Below are positions 44,038 through 53,878 of a DNA stretch of 64,000 bases, one piece after another; position 1 is the stretch's first letter, and the number at the start of each line of letters is the position of its first letter. Source of the DNA: DATAEG01 sp963703085 (GTDB lineage Bacteria; Actinomycetota; Actinomycetes; Mycobacteriales; Jatrophihabitantaceae); NCBI GenBank assembly GCA_963703085.1, contig OY969789.1, forward strand, positions 3,782,001-3,846,000, in the 5' to 3' direction. Both the position numbers and the translations under genes were made by a program. The notes beneath the pieces were generated by a model that was given only the letters and a program-made list of their open reading frames with translations, did not search any database and had not been told where the DNA came from.

Positions 44038-44190
44038 CCGCGGAATCGTGCCACACCTCGGCGAGCACCGACGAGATGTGCCCAACGTGCCGGGCACGGC
44101 GCACCGGAGCACTGCCAGCGAACTGACAACGATGTGCCATCCCCCTCCGCCAGCCTGTCCCTCGACCGCTGCAGCAGATCGGGAGGGACC

Positions 44191-44487
44191 GTGTCGTACT
44201 TCGTCAAGCATCAGGAACTCGAGTCGGCAGCAGAGGTGCTGCGCAGCGATGCCAGCTACGCCGACTCGGCCAACCTCGACATGTCCGCCATCGGCAAGCT
44301 TCCCCCGCCGGCAGCCGGGGAGGGAGTGGGCGCGGCACTGGCAACACTGCAGAAGAACTGGACCGAGCTGTTGCCGCGGCTGAGCAAGGAGATTACCGGC
44401 CTGGCTGACCGCACCAATGCCTCGGCGACGCTGTACGTGGAGGTCGAGCAGCAGACCGGCAACCGCTTCGCAGCATTCGCTCAATGA
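44191..44487 (+). CDS. Small helical WXG100/ESX-like protein
   Basis: A 98-residue protein starting at GTG 44191 directly behind GGGAGGGA. It is predicted largely helical, and the pattern VGAALATLQKNWTELLPRLSKEITGLADR, with W in the middle of a helix, resembles ESX/EspC-type secreted proteins, although no strict WXG is present. It directly precedes a 792-residue protein with a similar N-terminal helical region and a lipoprotein gene. A type VII-secreted partner role is an inference. Confidence 0.6.
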   Translation: MSYFVKHQELESAAEVLRSDASYADSANLDMSAIGKLPPPAAGEGVGAALATLQKNWTELLPRLSKEITGLADRTNASATLYVEVEQQTGNRFAAFAQ

Positions 44488-44506
44488 CACCGGATCGAGG
44501 TTCCCG

Positions 44507-46885
44507 ATGACCGCCGACGCAGCGAGCGCCCTCCCCTATCCCGGCGACGACCCGGCCAGCCTGGCGTCGATATCCGAGACGCTCGGCATCTGTTCCCACG
44601 AACTCACCTACCTCAATCAGTCGTTGAGCCGGACCAAAGCCGATCTGGCCGACGCCTGGATCGCCGATGCGGCCACCATGTGTAACGCCGACATCGGCAA
44701 GCTGACCACGTTGCTGCCCAGCGGCAGCAAGCGCCTCGCCGACGCAGGCACCGCCGTGGAGACCTACCGCACCACGTTGCTGGCGGTACGCAAGGAGATC
44801 GATGCGCTGCGCGCGGAGTGGTCCACGGCATCGGCCAAGCTGGACGGCGATGAGCTGAACTACGGGCAGGCCAACCGGTTCGGCCAGGCGAACGAGATGA
44901 CTCCCGAGGAGATCTCGTCCCGCAAGTCGAGCTTGGCTCAGGATGCCGCCACGCAACGCAACGCCCTGGCCGACATCACCCAGCGCTACCAGGGACAGGT
45001 GACCAAGGCGAATGGTGCAGCCGAGATCTGCTCCCATGCGCTGAAGAACGCCAGCCAGGGTGACACCAGCTATCAAGGCTCGACGCTGACCACGCAGACC
45101 CTGGACCAGTCGCTCGGCCTGAACCAGTTCGGCGTCTTGCATGACGTCGAGGCGCACGAAAAGGCCGTCAAGCTGGCCGACGAGCTGAAGAACGACCCGA
45201 GCAAGGCGCACGACGTGGCTACCCAGGCCGAGTTCTACAAGGACGATCCGGTCTTTGCGACCAGCTTCTATGCGGAGTTGGGGCCGGACAAGAGCCAGAT
45301 GTTGCCCTCGTTGATCGCGCAGACGGGCGAGCCGAATGCCTACGGCGACGTCCAGCTCTTCAGCCACCTGTTCGGTACCGCCGTGACTCACGCCTCGATC
45401 GACCCCGGCATGAAGCCGGTGAGCGATGCGTTCCTGCAGCCGGCCGAGGACGCGAGCACGTCGTGGAATCGCGGCGTGATGGCCCACTTCGGCAGCTTCC
45501 CGTCCAGCTGGCTCGCCCAAGCCGCGGACGTCAACGCGCTGAACGGGATGAGCGGCGCCCAACACGGCCAGGGCGTGCCGGACTGGTATCACGACATGCG
45601 CAATCGGCCTGGCGCCGGAGAGCTGTCGCCCGAGCTGGCCAACGACTCCGGCGCGCTGTGGCTCAGCGATCTGGGCAGCAATCCGACGGCAGCTCGGGTG
45701 GCCATGGAGAACATGGGTTGGGACGGCGGGCACTACGACGTCCAGACGAATATCGCGGACATCATGCACTACGGGAAGGACAGCGGAGGCTCCCAGCTGG
45801 AGTACGCGCACGGGTACGGCTCGGCGTTCGAGGCCGCGGTCGGTGCCGACGACGAGGTGGACGGCAAGCACTCGCCGGACGCCATCACGTTCTCCCGGGG
45901 TCTGTTCACCACCATCGGTGCCGAGCCCGACCTGGTCGTGCCGGGCGCCGAGGACCCGTTCAGCAAGATCGCCGCGTCCTACGTGCAGGAGATGGCGGCC
46001 GGTCAGTTCACGGCAGAGGGCATCAGCGAGCCGAACCCGGACCACCTGGTCGCCGGAGACAACGCCGCATTCGCGATCTCGCCGGAATACGCGAAAGCAT
46101 TCATGGCCGGCTTCGTCGACAGTCCCGACGCCACCGCAGTGTTCGACACCGCCGCCGGGCTGGCCGCCCATCACGCCATGCTGTCCGGCGCCCGGATGGA
46201 CATGGCCGACTTGTCCGGCGACACCCCGTTCCACTTCTACGACGCGTCGCAAGCGTACGGAGGGGTTGCCGGCGCCGAGAACGCCGCCGCGTTCGAGGTT
46301 GTCAATGAGCACGTCGAGGACGAGGAGCACGCGAAGGAGTTGATGCGCAACGTGATCTCGGTCGGCGTCGACATGTTGCCGATGGGCCAGCTCGCCGAAG
46401 AGGGAGGCGCGGCGCTGGTCAACGGTCCGCTGGGCAAGTACGGCGACTACGTCGGTAATCACCTCATCAACGCGGCCGACTCCTGGTGGGACGCGAGCAA
46501 GCACACCGCCAACATGCGCCTGGAGTCCGACTACTCGGCGGCGCCGAACTCCGAGGCCGAGTTGAAGGAACTGGCTGACAATCCCCGCCAGGTGGCCATC
46601 GTCAGCGACTACGAGCACCTGTCCATCCTGAAAGAGGCCGGCTGGCCGGGCACCGACAAGATCCCCGCAGTCCTCCTCGGTCCGGACGGGCAGATGAAGA
46701 GCGCCGCTGCCGTGATGTCCGATCCCGCCGCGGCCAAGGCCTACTACGAATTCATGGGAAGCCACGAGGCGAGCACCTTCGACGGTCCCGGCGGCGAGGG
46801 CAACTCCGTATTCGAAGTCACGAAGAACTCGGGAGCCCGGTTCAGCCAGGCCTACAACCAAGTCGCCAACCCACCCGAAGAGTGA
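44507..46885 (+). CDS. Large WXG-like secreted protein of unknown function
   Basis: A 792-residue protein. The first 130 residues are helical with a WIADAATM segment, like the LXG/WXG domains that direct type VII secretion. The remainder is rich in acidic and small residues and mostly helical (residues 150-600), without a recognised enzymatic motif. A hydrophobic stretch near VISVGVDMLPMG could span or insert in a membrane. ATG 44507 has GAGG six bases before. No toxin domain was identified, and no immunity gene is obvious, although the downstream lipoprotein is adjacent. Confidence 0.65.
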   Translation: MTADAASALPYPGDDPASLASISETLGICSHELTYLNQSLSRTKADLADAWIADAATMCNADIGKLTTLLPSGSKRLADAGTAVETYRTTLLAVRKEIDALRAEWSTASAKLDGDELNYGQANRFGQANEMTPEEISSRKSSLAQDAATQRNALADITQRYQGQVTKANGAAEICSHALKNASQGDTSYQGSTLTTQTLDQSLGLNQFGVLHDVEAHEKAVKLADELKNDPSKAHDVATQAEFYKDDPVFATSFYAELGPDKSQMLPSLIAQTGEPNAYGDVQLFSHLFGTAVTHASIDPGMKPVSDAFLQPAEDASTSWNRGVMAHFGSFPSSWLAQAADVNALNGMSGAQHGQGVPDWYHDMRNRPGAGELSPELANDSGALWLSDLGSNPTAARVAMENMGWDGGHYDVQTNIADIMHYGKDSGGSQLEYAHGYGSAFEAAVGADDEVDGKHSPDAITFSRGLFTTIGAEPDLVVPGAEDPFSKIAASYVQEMAAGQFTAEGISEPNPDHLVAGDNAAFAISPEYAKAFMAGFVDSPDATAVFDTAAGLAAHHAMLSGARMDMADLSGDTPFHFYDASQAYGGVAGAENAAAFEVVNEHVEDEEHAKELMRNVISVGVDMLPMGQLAEEGGAALVNGPLGKYGDYVGNHLINAADSWWDASKHTANMRLESDYSAAPNSEAELKELADNPRQVAIVSDYEHLSILKEAGWPGTDKIPAVLLGPDGQMKSAAAVMSDPAAAKAYYEFMGSHEASTFDGPGGEGNSVFEVTKNSGARFSQAYNQVANPPEE

Positions 46886-46908
46886 CCCCCTCACCTGGAG
46901 ATCCAGAA

Positions 46909-47481
46909 GTGCCCACCACGCCTGTCCGCCGAGCTCTGCTGACCGCTGCAGCGCTCACGTTTCTTGCCGCCGGGTGCACCTCCCGGTCCGGTGATTCCAC
47001 CCCGGTCTCGACGACCGCACGCACCGGCACGACGGCCGCCTCGATCGACCTGACCACGTACACCGGTCAGGACGTCTGCGGGTGGCTTGCACCGGCCGAC
47101 CTCGCGCCGTACGGCGACGGGCTGCGACCCCAGCCGGTTGATGCCGACAAAGGACCCTCCTGCGAGTGGATCGACCCCGAGACCCACTCCTCGCTGCGGG
47201 TGGGGCTCTGGAAGCCGGCCGGCGGCGCTCCGCCGGAGCAGGCCGCCGAGCGAGTGACCACCGTTGCCGGCAGGAAGACCTACGTGATGCTCGACCTGGA
47301 CACCGAATGCACCCTGCAGATCGAGCTGACCAACAGTGTCTTCCTGAGCGTGGCGCCGACCAGCGCGGCGGCCACTCGGCCGAGAGTCTGCGACCTGGCC
47401 GTGAAGACCGCGCAGACCGCATTAGCGCATCTGACGGATCCGGGCCGTCTCGTGGAAACCGGTGCCGACCTCGTTCGATAG
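46909..47481 (+). CDS. DUF3558-like lipoprotein
   Basis: A 190-residue exported lipoprotein: VRRALLTAAALTFLAAGC is a signal peptide with lipobox LAAGC. The mature domain has two conserved Cys segments (DVCGWLAPADLAPYG and PSCEWIDPETHS) and a later cysteine pair, as in DUF3558 proteins common in actinobacteria. It follows the WXG-like gene by 23 bp and probably shares its transcript. Confidence 0.8.
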   Translation: MPTTPVRRALLTAAALTFLAAGCTSRSGDSTPVSTTARTGTTAASIDLTTYTGQDVCGWLAPADLAPYGDGLRPQPVDADKGPSCEWIDPETHSSLRVGLWKPAGGAPPEQAAERVTTVAGRKTYVMLDLDTECTLQIELTNSVFLSVAPTSAAATRPRVCDLAVKTAQTALAHLTDPGRLVETGADLVR

Positions 47482-47610
47482 CCACACCGGGTAACGGCGT
47501 CCGGCACCGGCCTCACTCTCGGACGGTGGTGACGATTCCCTCCCCCGCCTCTGGGTACGCTCATCGGCCAGCCGTCGAGTCGGCGGTGCTGGCGGTGCGG
47601 CGACGGGAGT

Positions 47611-50379
47611 GTGCTGGTGCGGGTCCGGATTCTCGGACCGATCGAGGTGATCGTCGACGGGTCGACTGTGCCCGTGCCCAGCGGACGGACCACCGCACTG
47701 CTGGCAGCGTTGGCGCTCGCCCCCGGGCGGCCGCTGAGCATGGACGCCCTTGCTGATCGGGTGTGGGGCGAGGAGTTGCCCGCCGACGTTCGCGGCAGCC
47801 TGGCGACCTGCGCGCTGCGGCTGCGCCGGGCCATCGGTCACGAAGCGGTGCGCTCGGCGGCCGACGGCTACCGGCTGGCCGTCGGCGAAGAGGATGTCGA
47901 CGCTGCCCAGTTCCGCCGGCTGGTCAGCCGCGCGGCGGTCAGCGCCGACGAAACGGTCACGCTGCAGGAGGCGCTCGACCTGTGGAAGGGTGCGCCGCTG
48001 CAGGGCATCCGGCTCAGCCCGGCGCTCGCCGCCGAAGCCGACGCGCTGAACGAAGAGCGTCTCTCGGCCTTCGCCCGGTTCGTCGACCTCTCCCTCGACC
48101 TCGGCCGGCACGACGACCTGGTGCCGCAACTGACCGAGACCGTGGCCCAGTACCCGCTGCAGGAGCGGTTCGCGGCGCAGTTGATGCTCGCGCTGTATCG
48201 CGGCGGCCGGCAGGCTGCAGCGCTGGACGTGTACACCGCATTGCGGCAGCGGCTGGTCGACGAGTTGGGAATCGATCCGGGAGCCGACGTCACCGCCCTG
48301 CACGAGCGCATCCTGCGAGCCGACGTGCCGCCGCCGAGCGCTCCGCTCACCGCACCTACCTCGGTAGCGACGGTGGGAGCCGCCGTCGTACCCGCCCAAC
48401 TGCCGGCGCCGTTGCCGGGACTCGTCGGGCGCGAGGACATGCTGAATGCGCTGGACAGCGCCGTTGACCCGTCCCGCGACGGTGCCGCGCCGGCGCTGGC
48501 ACTGCTCGTCGGGGCGGCCGGAATCGGCAAGACCAGCGTGGCCGTGCAGTGGGCGGCCCGGGCGCGCGATCGCTATCCGGATGGTCAGCTCTACTTGAAC
48601 CTGAACGGGTTCGGCGCGGGTGAACCGCTCGACGCGCGGCGCGCGGCTGCGCAGATGCTGACCTCCCTCGGCGTCGGGTTCGACCGGATCCCCGACGATC
48701 TCGAGTCGCGGACCGCGCTGCTGCGCACCCTGTTGGCCGACAAGCGAGCGCTGATCGTGCTGGACAACGCCCGCTCCGACGAGCAGGTCCGGCCGTTGCT
48801 GCCCGGTGGTGGGTGCGCGGTGCTGGTCACCAGCCGTAACCAGTTGCGTGGCCTGACCGCGCGGGAGCACGCCACCCGCATCGATGTGCCGTTGCTCGAG
48901 GACGGCGCGGCGCGGAGCCTGCTGAGCCGGGTCGCCGGCCACGAGGACATCAGCGACTCTGTGCTCAGCCGATTGGTGGCCCTCTGTGGCCGGCTACCCC
49001 TCGCGCTGAGCATTGCCGGTGAGCGGATCAACCGGGAGCACGACATCGACCCGCAGGAGCTGCTGGCCGAACTTGTCGACGAGAACGCCGGAACGGACGC
49101 GACGGCCCAGCTGACGACGGTGCTGTCCTGGTCCTACCGCACCTTGGACACCGAGCGCGCCAAAGTCTTCCGCTGTGCCGGGCTGCATCCGTCCCGGCAG
49201 TTCGGTATCGACGTGATAGCGGCCGCAATCCAATTGCCACAGCGGGCCGTGCGCCGGCATCTCGACGACCTCGCCGCGATCAGCCTGGTCCAGTCGTCGG
49301 GTTCCGGGCGCTTCGAGTTGCACGATCTCGTCCAGGCTTATGCGCGAACCCGGGCCGAAGAGATCGACGGTCCAGCGGAGATCGCCAAGATCGCCGGCCG
49401 GATTCTGGCGTGGTACCTGCAGACCACGAAGAACATGCGGCAGATGTTGACCGACCGATGGGTGCGATCGTCCCTCCCCGAGCGATCGGACGTCGACGCG
49501 TTGACCTTCGCGGACCGTGACGAGGCACTGGCCTGGGCGGCACTGGAGCGGCCGACGATCGTGGCGTGTGTCCAGTACGCGTTGGACACCGGGCACCTGC
49601 AGTACGCCGTCGAGATCGCCATCATCTACTTCCAGTACCTGTACTTGTCCGGTCGGCGAGACGATGCGGAGCTGATGCACCGCACTGCGCTGAGCGGCGC
49701 GACGCACGACGAGCGCGACGTGGCACGGCTGCTGAGCGGCCTGGCGGTGGTGGTAGCACCCAGCCGGCCGAGCGAGGCTGTCGAGATGACAGAGCGGGCT
49801 CTGCAGATCTGGCGCGGCCAGGATGACCCGCCCGGCGAAGCTACCCTGCTGTCGAATCTTGGCCTCTACTACCAGAAGTTGGACATCCATCGGGCGGCCG
49901 ACTGTCTTGAGCAGGCCATCGCGATCACCAGGAGCCAGCCGGACCCCAACCCGGCGAACCTCGGCACGTCGCTCAACAACCTGGCATTGGTCAGGCTCGC
50001 GCTCGGACACGCAGCTGACGCGATCACCCTTGCCGAAGAAGCGCTGGACCTCTACAGCCGGACGAACAACGAAGGGGCCACCGCATCGGTCTTGGACACC
50101 CTGGGCCGGTCGTACCTCATCGCCGGACAACCGACCAGCGCTATCACTCAGTTGCGGAAGGCACTTGCGGTCGCTCGCGGGTTCGGCAATCGGCACAGCG
50201 ACGCGACCACGTCCATCGCCCTGGGGCAGGCGCTCGCCGCCGCCGGAAGTGCTGAGGCGGCGCGACCGCACTGGGAGCATGCGCGCCGCATCCTGGAACA
50301 GGTGAACGACTCGGACCGCGTCGAGCAGGTACGACTACTGCTGGCCGGGCAGGACGTGCCGGTCGAGATCGCGTTCTGA
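47611..50379 (+). CDS. AfsR/SARP-family regulator with NB-ARC and TPR domains
   Basis: A 922-residue transcription factor. Residues 1-90 are an OmpR-like winged helix (VRILGPIEVIVDG; SMDALADRVWG) and 95-240 the bacterial transcriptional activator domain. After a Pro/Ala linker comes an NB-ARC ATPase (P-loop GAAGIGKTS; ALIVLDNAR as Walker B; GRLPLAL as GLPL motif). The last 250 residues form TPRs (NLGLYYQKLDIHRAADCLEQA). Such proteins activate secondary-metabolite or developmental genes. No biosynthetic cluster is in the window, so the target is unknown; the adjacent WXG-like locus is one candidate. Confidence 0.92.
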   Translation: MLVRVRILGPIEVIVDGSTVPVPSGRTTALLAALALAPGRPLSMDALADRVWGEELPADVRGSLATCALRLRRAIGHEAVRSAADGYRLAVGEEDVDAAQFRRLVSRAAVSADETVTLQEALDLWKGAPLQGIRLSPALAAEADALNEERLSAFARFVDLSLDLGRHDDLVPQLTETVAQYPLQERFAAQLMLALYRGGRQAAALDVYTALRQRLVDELGIDPGADVTALHERILRADVPPPSAPLTAPTSVATVGAAVVPAQLPAPLPGLVGREDMLNALDSAVDPSRDGAAPALALLVGAAGIGKTSVAVQWAARARDRYPDGQLYLNLNGFGAGEPLDARRAAAQMLTSLGVGFDRIPDDLESRTALLRTLLADKRALIVLDNARSDEQVRPLLPGGGCAVLVTSRNQLRGLTAREHATRIDVPLLEDGAARSLLSRVAGHEDISDSVLSRLVALCGRLPLALSIAGERINREHDIDPQELLAELVDENAGTDATAQLTTVLSWSYRTLDTERAKVFRCAGLHPSRQFGIDVIAAAIQLPQRAVRRHLDDLAAISLVQSSGSGRFELHDLVQAYARTRAEEIDGPAEIAKIAGRILAWYLQTTKNMRQMLTDRWVRSSLPERSDVDALTFADRDEALAWAALERPTIVACVQYALDTGHLQYAVEIAIIYFQYLYLSGRRDDAELMHRTALSGATHDERDVARLLSGLAVVVAPSRPSEAVEMTERALQIWRGQDDPPGEATLLSNLGLYYQKLDIHRAADCLEQAIAITRSQPDPNPANLGTSLNNLALVRLALGHAADAITLAEEALDLYSRTNNEGATASVLDTLGRSYLIAGQPTSAITQLRKALAVARGFGNRHSDATTSIALGQALAAAGSAEAARPHWEHARRILEQVNDSDRVEQVRLLLAGQDVPVEIAF

Positions 50380-50485
50380 CTCGCCACGGGCGTCCGCCCG
50401 TACTGCGCAGCCGATACCGGCCGACTGCAAGAATGAACCAGCACCGCCCCGCCTTACCACCCGAGGAATTGAGCGCAGTAGGTCG

Positions 50486-52249
50486 ATGGCAAACCTGGTC
50501 AACCTCGAGTCGGTGACGAAATCGTTCGGCACCACGCTGGTGCTGAACGAACTGTCACTCGGGGTCGGCGAGGGCGAGCGGATCGGCGTCGTCGGCCGCA
50601 ACGGCGGCGGCAAGAGCACGTTGCTGCGCCTCATTGCCGGCATCGAAACGCCGGACGCCGGTCGGGTCACCCGCACCGGCGGTGTGCATCTGGCCGTCGT
50701 CGACCAGACCGGCGACCTGCCACCGGGCGCCACGGTGCGTGAGGTCGTCGTCGGTGACACTGCAGAGCACGAGTGGGCCGGCGACGCCGCTGTCCGCGAT
50801 GTGCTGATCGGGCTGGGCCTGCCCGCCGTAGGACTGGATGTCGATGTGGCTCGACTGTCCGGCGGAGAACGGCGCCGGGTATCGCTGGCCGCCGCGCTGG
50901 TCCAGCCTGCCGACCTGCTCATCCTCGACGAACCGACCAACCATCTTGACGTCGAGGGTGTCGATTGGCTGGCTCGGCACCTGGCCCGTCGACGGTTCTC
51001 ACTTCTCGTGGTGACGCACGACCGCTGGTTCCTCGACGAGGTCTGCACCCGCACCTGGGAGGTCGGCGACGCGACGGTGCGCTCGTTCGACGGTGGGTAC
51101 GCGGCGTACGTGCTGGCCCGGGCCGAGCGAGTCCGTCAGGCCGATGCATCCGAGGCACGCCGGCAGAACCTGTTGCGCAAGGAGCTCGCCTGGCTGCGCC
51201 GCGGGCCGCCGGCGCGCACGTCCAAACCGAAGTTCCGGATCGACGCTGCCACCGCCTTGATCGCCGACGAACCACCGCCGCGGGATCAGACGAAGCTGCA
51301 GGCACTTGCCCAGCGCCGGCTCGGCCGCACTGTCTACGACGTCGAGGACGTCACGATGCGGGCCGGCACCAAGCTGCTGTTGGACAGCGTGACCTGGCAC
51401 GTCGGTCCGGGTGACCGGATCGCAATCATCGGCATCAACGGGTCCGGCAAGACGCACCTGCTCCGACTGCTTGCCGGTGAGATCCAGCCCGACTCGGGAC
51501 GGGTGGTCATCGGCCAGACCGTGCATGCCGGCCATCTGTCGCAGCACCTCGTCGAGCTTCCTTCCGAATTGCGTGTCGTCGAGGCCGTGCAAGAGGTCCG
51601 CACCACCGCCGAGATCGGCGGTGTGGAGCTGTCGTCGACCCAGCTTGCCGAACGCTTCGGCTTTCCGAATGAGCGGCAGTGGACGCCGGTCGGTGACCTG
51701 TCCGGCGGCGAACGGCGGCGTTTGCAACTGCTTCGTCTGTTGCTCACCCAACCCAACGTGCTCCTCCTGGACGAGCCCACCAACGATCTCGACACGGACA
51801 CCTTGGCGGCAATGGAGGATCTGCTCGACTCCTGGCCCGGCACCATCGTCGTGGTCAGCCACGACCGGTACCTCATCGAGCGCGTCTGCGACAGTGTCGT
51901 CGCCCTGCTCGGCGACGGGTCGCTGGCGGCGCTGCCCGGCGGAGTCCAGGAGTACCTCAGCCGTCGACGGGCCGCGCTCGCGGCCACAGCTGGCGACACG
52001 TCGACGGCGCGAATTACGTCTCGTACCGCCAAGACGCGGCCGGCGGATCGGCGGGCGGCGAGGAAGGAACTGGATCGACTGGAACGCCGGGTCGTCAAAC
52101 TCGAATCGCGCGAGGCGGCACTGCACGAGCAACTGGCCCAGCACGCCGCTGACTACGCGAAGGTAGGTGCCCTGACTGCGGAACTCGAGGAGCTACGCAC
52201 CGCCAAGGAAGACGCAGAGAACGAATGGCTCAAGCTGTCCGATTCCTGA
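50486..52249 (+). CDS. ABC-F family ATPase
   Basis: A 587-residue protein with two ABC cassettes and no membrane segment. Cassette 1 has GRNGGGKST, LSGGERRR and ILDEPTNHLD; cassette 2 has GINGSGKTH, LSGGERRR and LLDEPTNDLD. The linker (residues about 225-290) and a C-terminal coiled coil (DRLERRVVKLESREAALHEQ) resemble Uup-type proteins. ABC-F proteins act on ribosomes; the C-terminal coiled coil suggests a Uup-like role in translation or DNA metabolism rather than drug export. Confidence 0.9.
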   Translation: MANLVNLESVTKSFGTTLVLNELSLGVGEGERIGVVGRNGGGKSTLLRLIAGIETPDAGRVTRTGGVHLAVVDQTGDLPPGATVREVVVGDTAEHEWAGDAAVRDVLIGLGLPAVGLDVDVARLSGGERRRVSLAAALVQPADLLILDEPTNHLDVEGVDWLARHLARRRFSLLVVTHDRWFLDEVCTRTWEVGDATVRSFDGGYAAYVLARAERVRQADASEARRQNLLRKELAWLRRGPPARTSKPKFRIDAATALIADEPPPRDQTKLQALAQRRLGRTVYDVEDVTMRAGTKLLLDSVTWHVGPGDRIAIIGINGSGKTHLLRLLAGEIQPDSGRVVIGQTVHAGHLSQHLVELPSELRVVEAVQEVRTTAEIGGVELSSTQLAERFGFPNERQWTPVGDLSGGERRRLQLLRLLLTQPNVLLLDEPTNDLDTDTLAAMEDLLDSWPGTIVVVSHDRYLIERVCDSVVALLGDGSLAALPGGVQEYLSRRRAALAATAGDTSTARITSRTAKTRPADRRAARKELDRLERRVVKLESREAALHEQLAQHAADYAKVGALTAELEELRTAKEDAENEWLKLSDS

Positions 52250-53092
52250 TCAGCCGCGCACCCTGGCCAGTCGCCGCAGCGCCCGGTCCCGCCGCTCCTT
52301 CGCCACGCGCAGCTCGGACGCCGCGGCGCGCAGCCCGCTCCGCGCGTCGGACAACGCGCGTTCGCGCTGTGTCACCTCCGCCGCGGCCGAGTCACTGCTG
52401 TCCTGGGCAGCGATCAATGCGGCCTCAGCCGCGGCCAACTCGGTCTCGGCGATGGTGACCCGGTGGCTGTTCCCGGGCTCGGGCTCGGATGGAGGCTGGG
52501 CTGCGGGTGCGGCTCGTGCCTGAGCCGGCGCCGGTCGCGAGCGCCGGGGCGCAGACCCGACCTGACGGCGCTCGGTCACCGGCTGAACGACCGTCAGCTC
52601 CGGGCCCACGTCGCCGAACCCGGACCACTCCTGGGCGCGGGTCAGCCGGCCGGCGGCGACATCGACGGCGATGTCCCGGTCTGCGACGGCGGCGTCCAGG
52701 GTTGCCCGGACCTGTTCGGTTACCGCTTCCGAGGGCCGGCGCTCTGGGGTGGCGAGCAAGGCCGCTGCCAGCGCCGCGCCGACCGCCTTGCGTCGAGATG
52801 AGGTGAGCTCGCGCATCCGCGCTGCGTCCAGCGATCGCTGCGCACTGCGCAGTTGCTCGCCGAGCTCGACCAGCTCCGCGATCACCTGTGGCTGCGACCG
52901 GGCCAGCCGATTCACCAGCCAGGCGCTGAGGGTCGGCCGACGCAGCGCCGCTATCGCCGTCGCGACCGCGGCCTCGCCGGCCGCGCGGGCCTCGCCGGCC
53001 AGCGCCTGGCGTAGCTCGACGAAGCCATCGGGGTGCGCGGCGTAGAGCTCTGAAACAGCCCGGCTCAGTCGATCGTCAGTCACGTCGCCCAT
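52250..53092 (-). CDS. Conserved helical protein of unknown function
   Basis: A 280-residue Ala/Arg-rich protein starting MGDVTDDRLSRAVSEL. Its N-terminal 120 residues (LYAAHPDGFVELRQALAGEA; RPTLSAWLVNRLARSQPQ) match a family widespread in actinobacteria. A Pro-rich linker follows, and residues about 200-275 are a long coiled coil (ETELAAAEAALIAAQ to LRVAKERRDRALRR). No catalytic motif is visible. It ends at the base after the ABC-F stop (convergent). Confidence 0.75.
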   Translation of the reverse strand: MGDVTDDRLSRAVSELYAAHPDGFVELRQALAGEARAAGEAAVATAIAALRRPTLSAWLVNRLARSQPQVIAELVELGEQLRSAQRSLDAARMRELTSSRRKAVGAALAAALLATPERRPSEAVTEQVRATLDAAVADRDIAVDVAAGRLTRAQEWSGFGDVGPELTVVQPVTERRQVGSAPRRSRPAPAQARAAPAAQPPSEPEPGNSHRVTIAETELAAAEAALIAAQDSSDSAAAEVTQRERALSDARSGLRAAASELRVAKERRDRALRRLARVRG

Positions 53093-53139
53093 TGTGGCTC
53101 GACTCCTCGGCACCAGTATCGACGTCGCTCACGACCCCG

Positions 53140-53637
53140 TCACGACTCCTGCGATTTCGACACCGTGGGCACCGGCAGGTCGTACGTGACCAGATCGGTT
53201 TCGGTGGCCAGCCGGTGGTAGGCGGATCTCGCCCGCGCGTTGCTCGCCCGGGTGATCCAACGCACCACATCCCAGCCCTGCTGGCCGGCGATCCGCTGCA
53301 CTGCAGCCAGCAACGCATCCACCACCCCGCTCCCCCGCACGGCAGGCTCGACGAACAGGTCGTCGAGGAAGCAGCCGATCGAACCGTGCAGCGGACGGTG
53401 GAACGGCCGGAAGTGCGCGAGTCCCACCAGCCGCGTGCTCTGTGCTGACCGGGCCACCACCCCGTGCATCGGCTGCTGCGGATCGTGCAGCCAACCCCAG
53501 ACCAGGTCCAGCTTGTCCGCCGGCATCGGCTCTTCGTAGAAAGCTCCGTATCCGCGATACAGCGCTTGCCAGCCCGACTGATCGCCCGGTTGTACCGGGG
53601 TGACCGTCCAGGCCGCGGCGTCTCGGATCGATGTCAT
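53140..53637 (-). CDS. GNAT family N-acetyltransferase
   Basis: A 165-residue single-domain acetyltransferase. DDLFVEPAVRGSGVVDALL is the acetyl-CoA loop, followed by GWDVVRWITRASNARARSAYHRLA. It is monocistronic on the reverse strand. Substrate unknown; similar proteins acetylate amino acids, polyamines or antibiotics. Confidence 0.87.
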   Translation of the reverse strand: MTSIRDAAAWTVTPVQPGDQSGWQALYRGYGAFYEEPMPADKLDLVWGWLHDPQQPMHGVVARSAQSTRLVGLAHFRPFHRPLHGSIGCFLDDLFVEPAVRGSGVVDALLAAVQRIAGQQGWDVVRWITRASNARARSAYHRLATETDLVTYDLPVPTVSKSQES

Positions 53638-53878
53638 GCACCGATGCTGGCAGACGCCGACCGGTGAACCCGCCTAGGGATCCGGGCGACCCGTCGACCG
53701 CGCCGGTCGGAGGATGTTTGCCGCCCCGAATGTCTGGGGAGGTGTCGATCTCAGCAGGCGTCACACCAGTTTGGCATGCCAGCGGATTCCTACCACGGCC
53801 GACATTTGCCGTACGGTTTCGGCTGGCAAACGACCGCCGCCTGCGGCGCACATGGGTGGATTCAGCTAGGAGGACGCA

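Noticed and set aside
44393..46894. 833-residue open frame antisense to the large WXG-like gene
   Set aside because: A GC-rich shadow frame; the sense gene has a ribosome-binding site, typical codon pattern and operon context.
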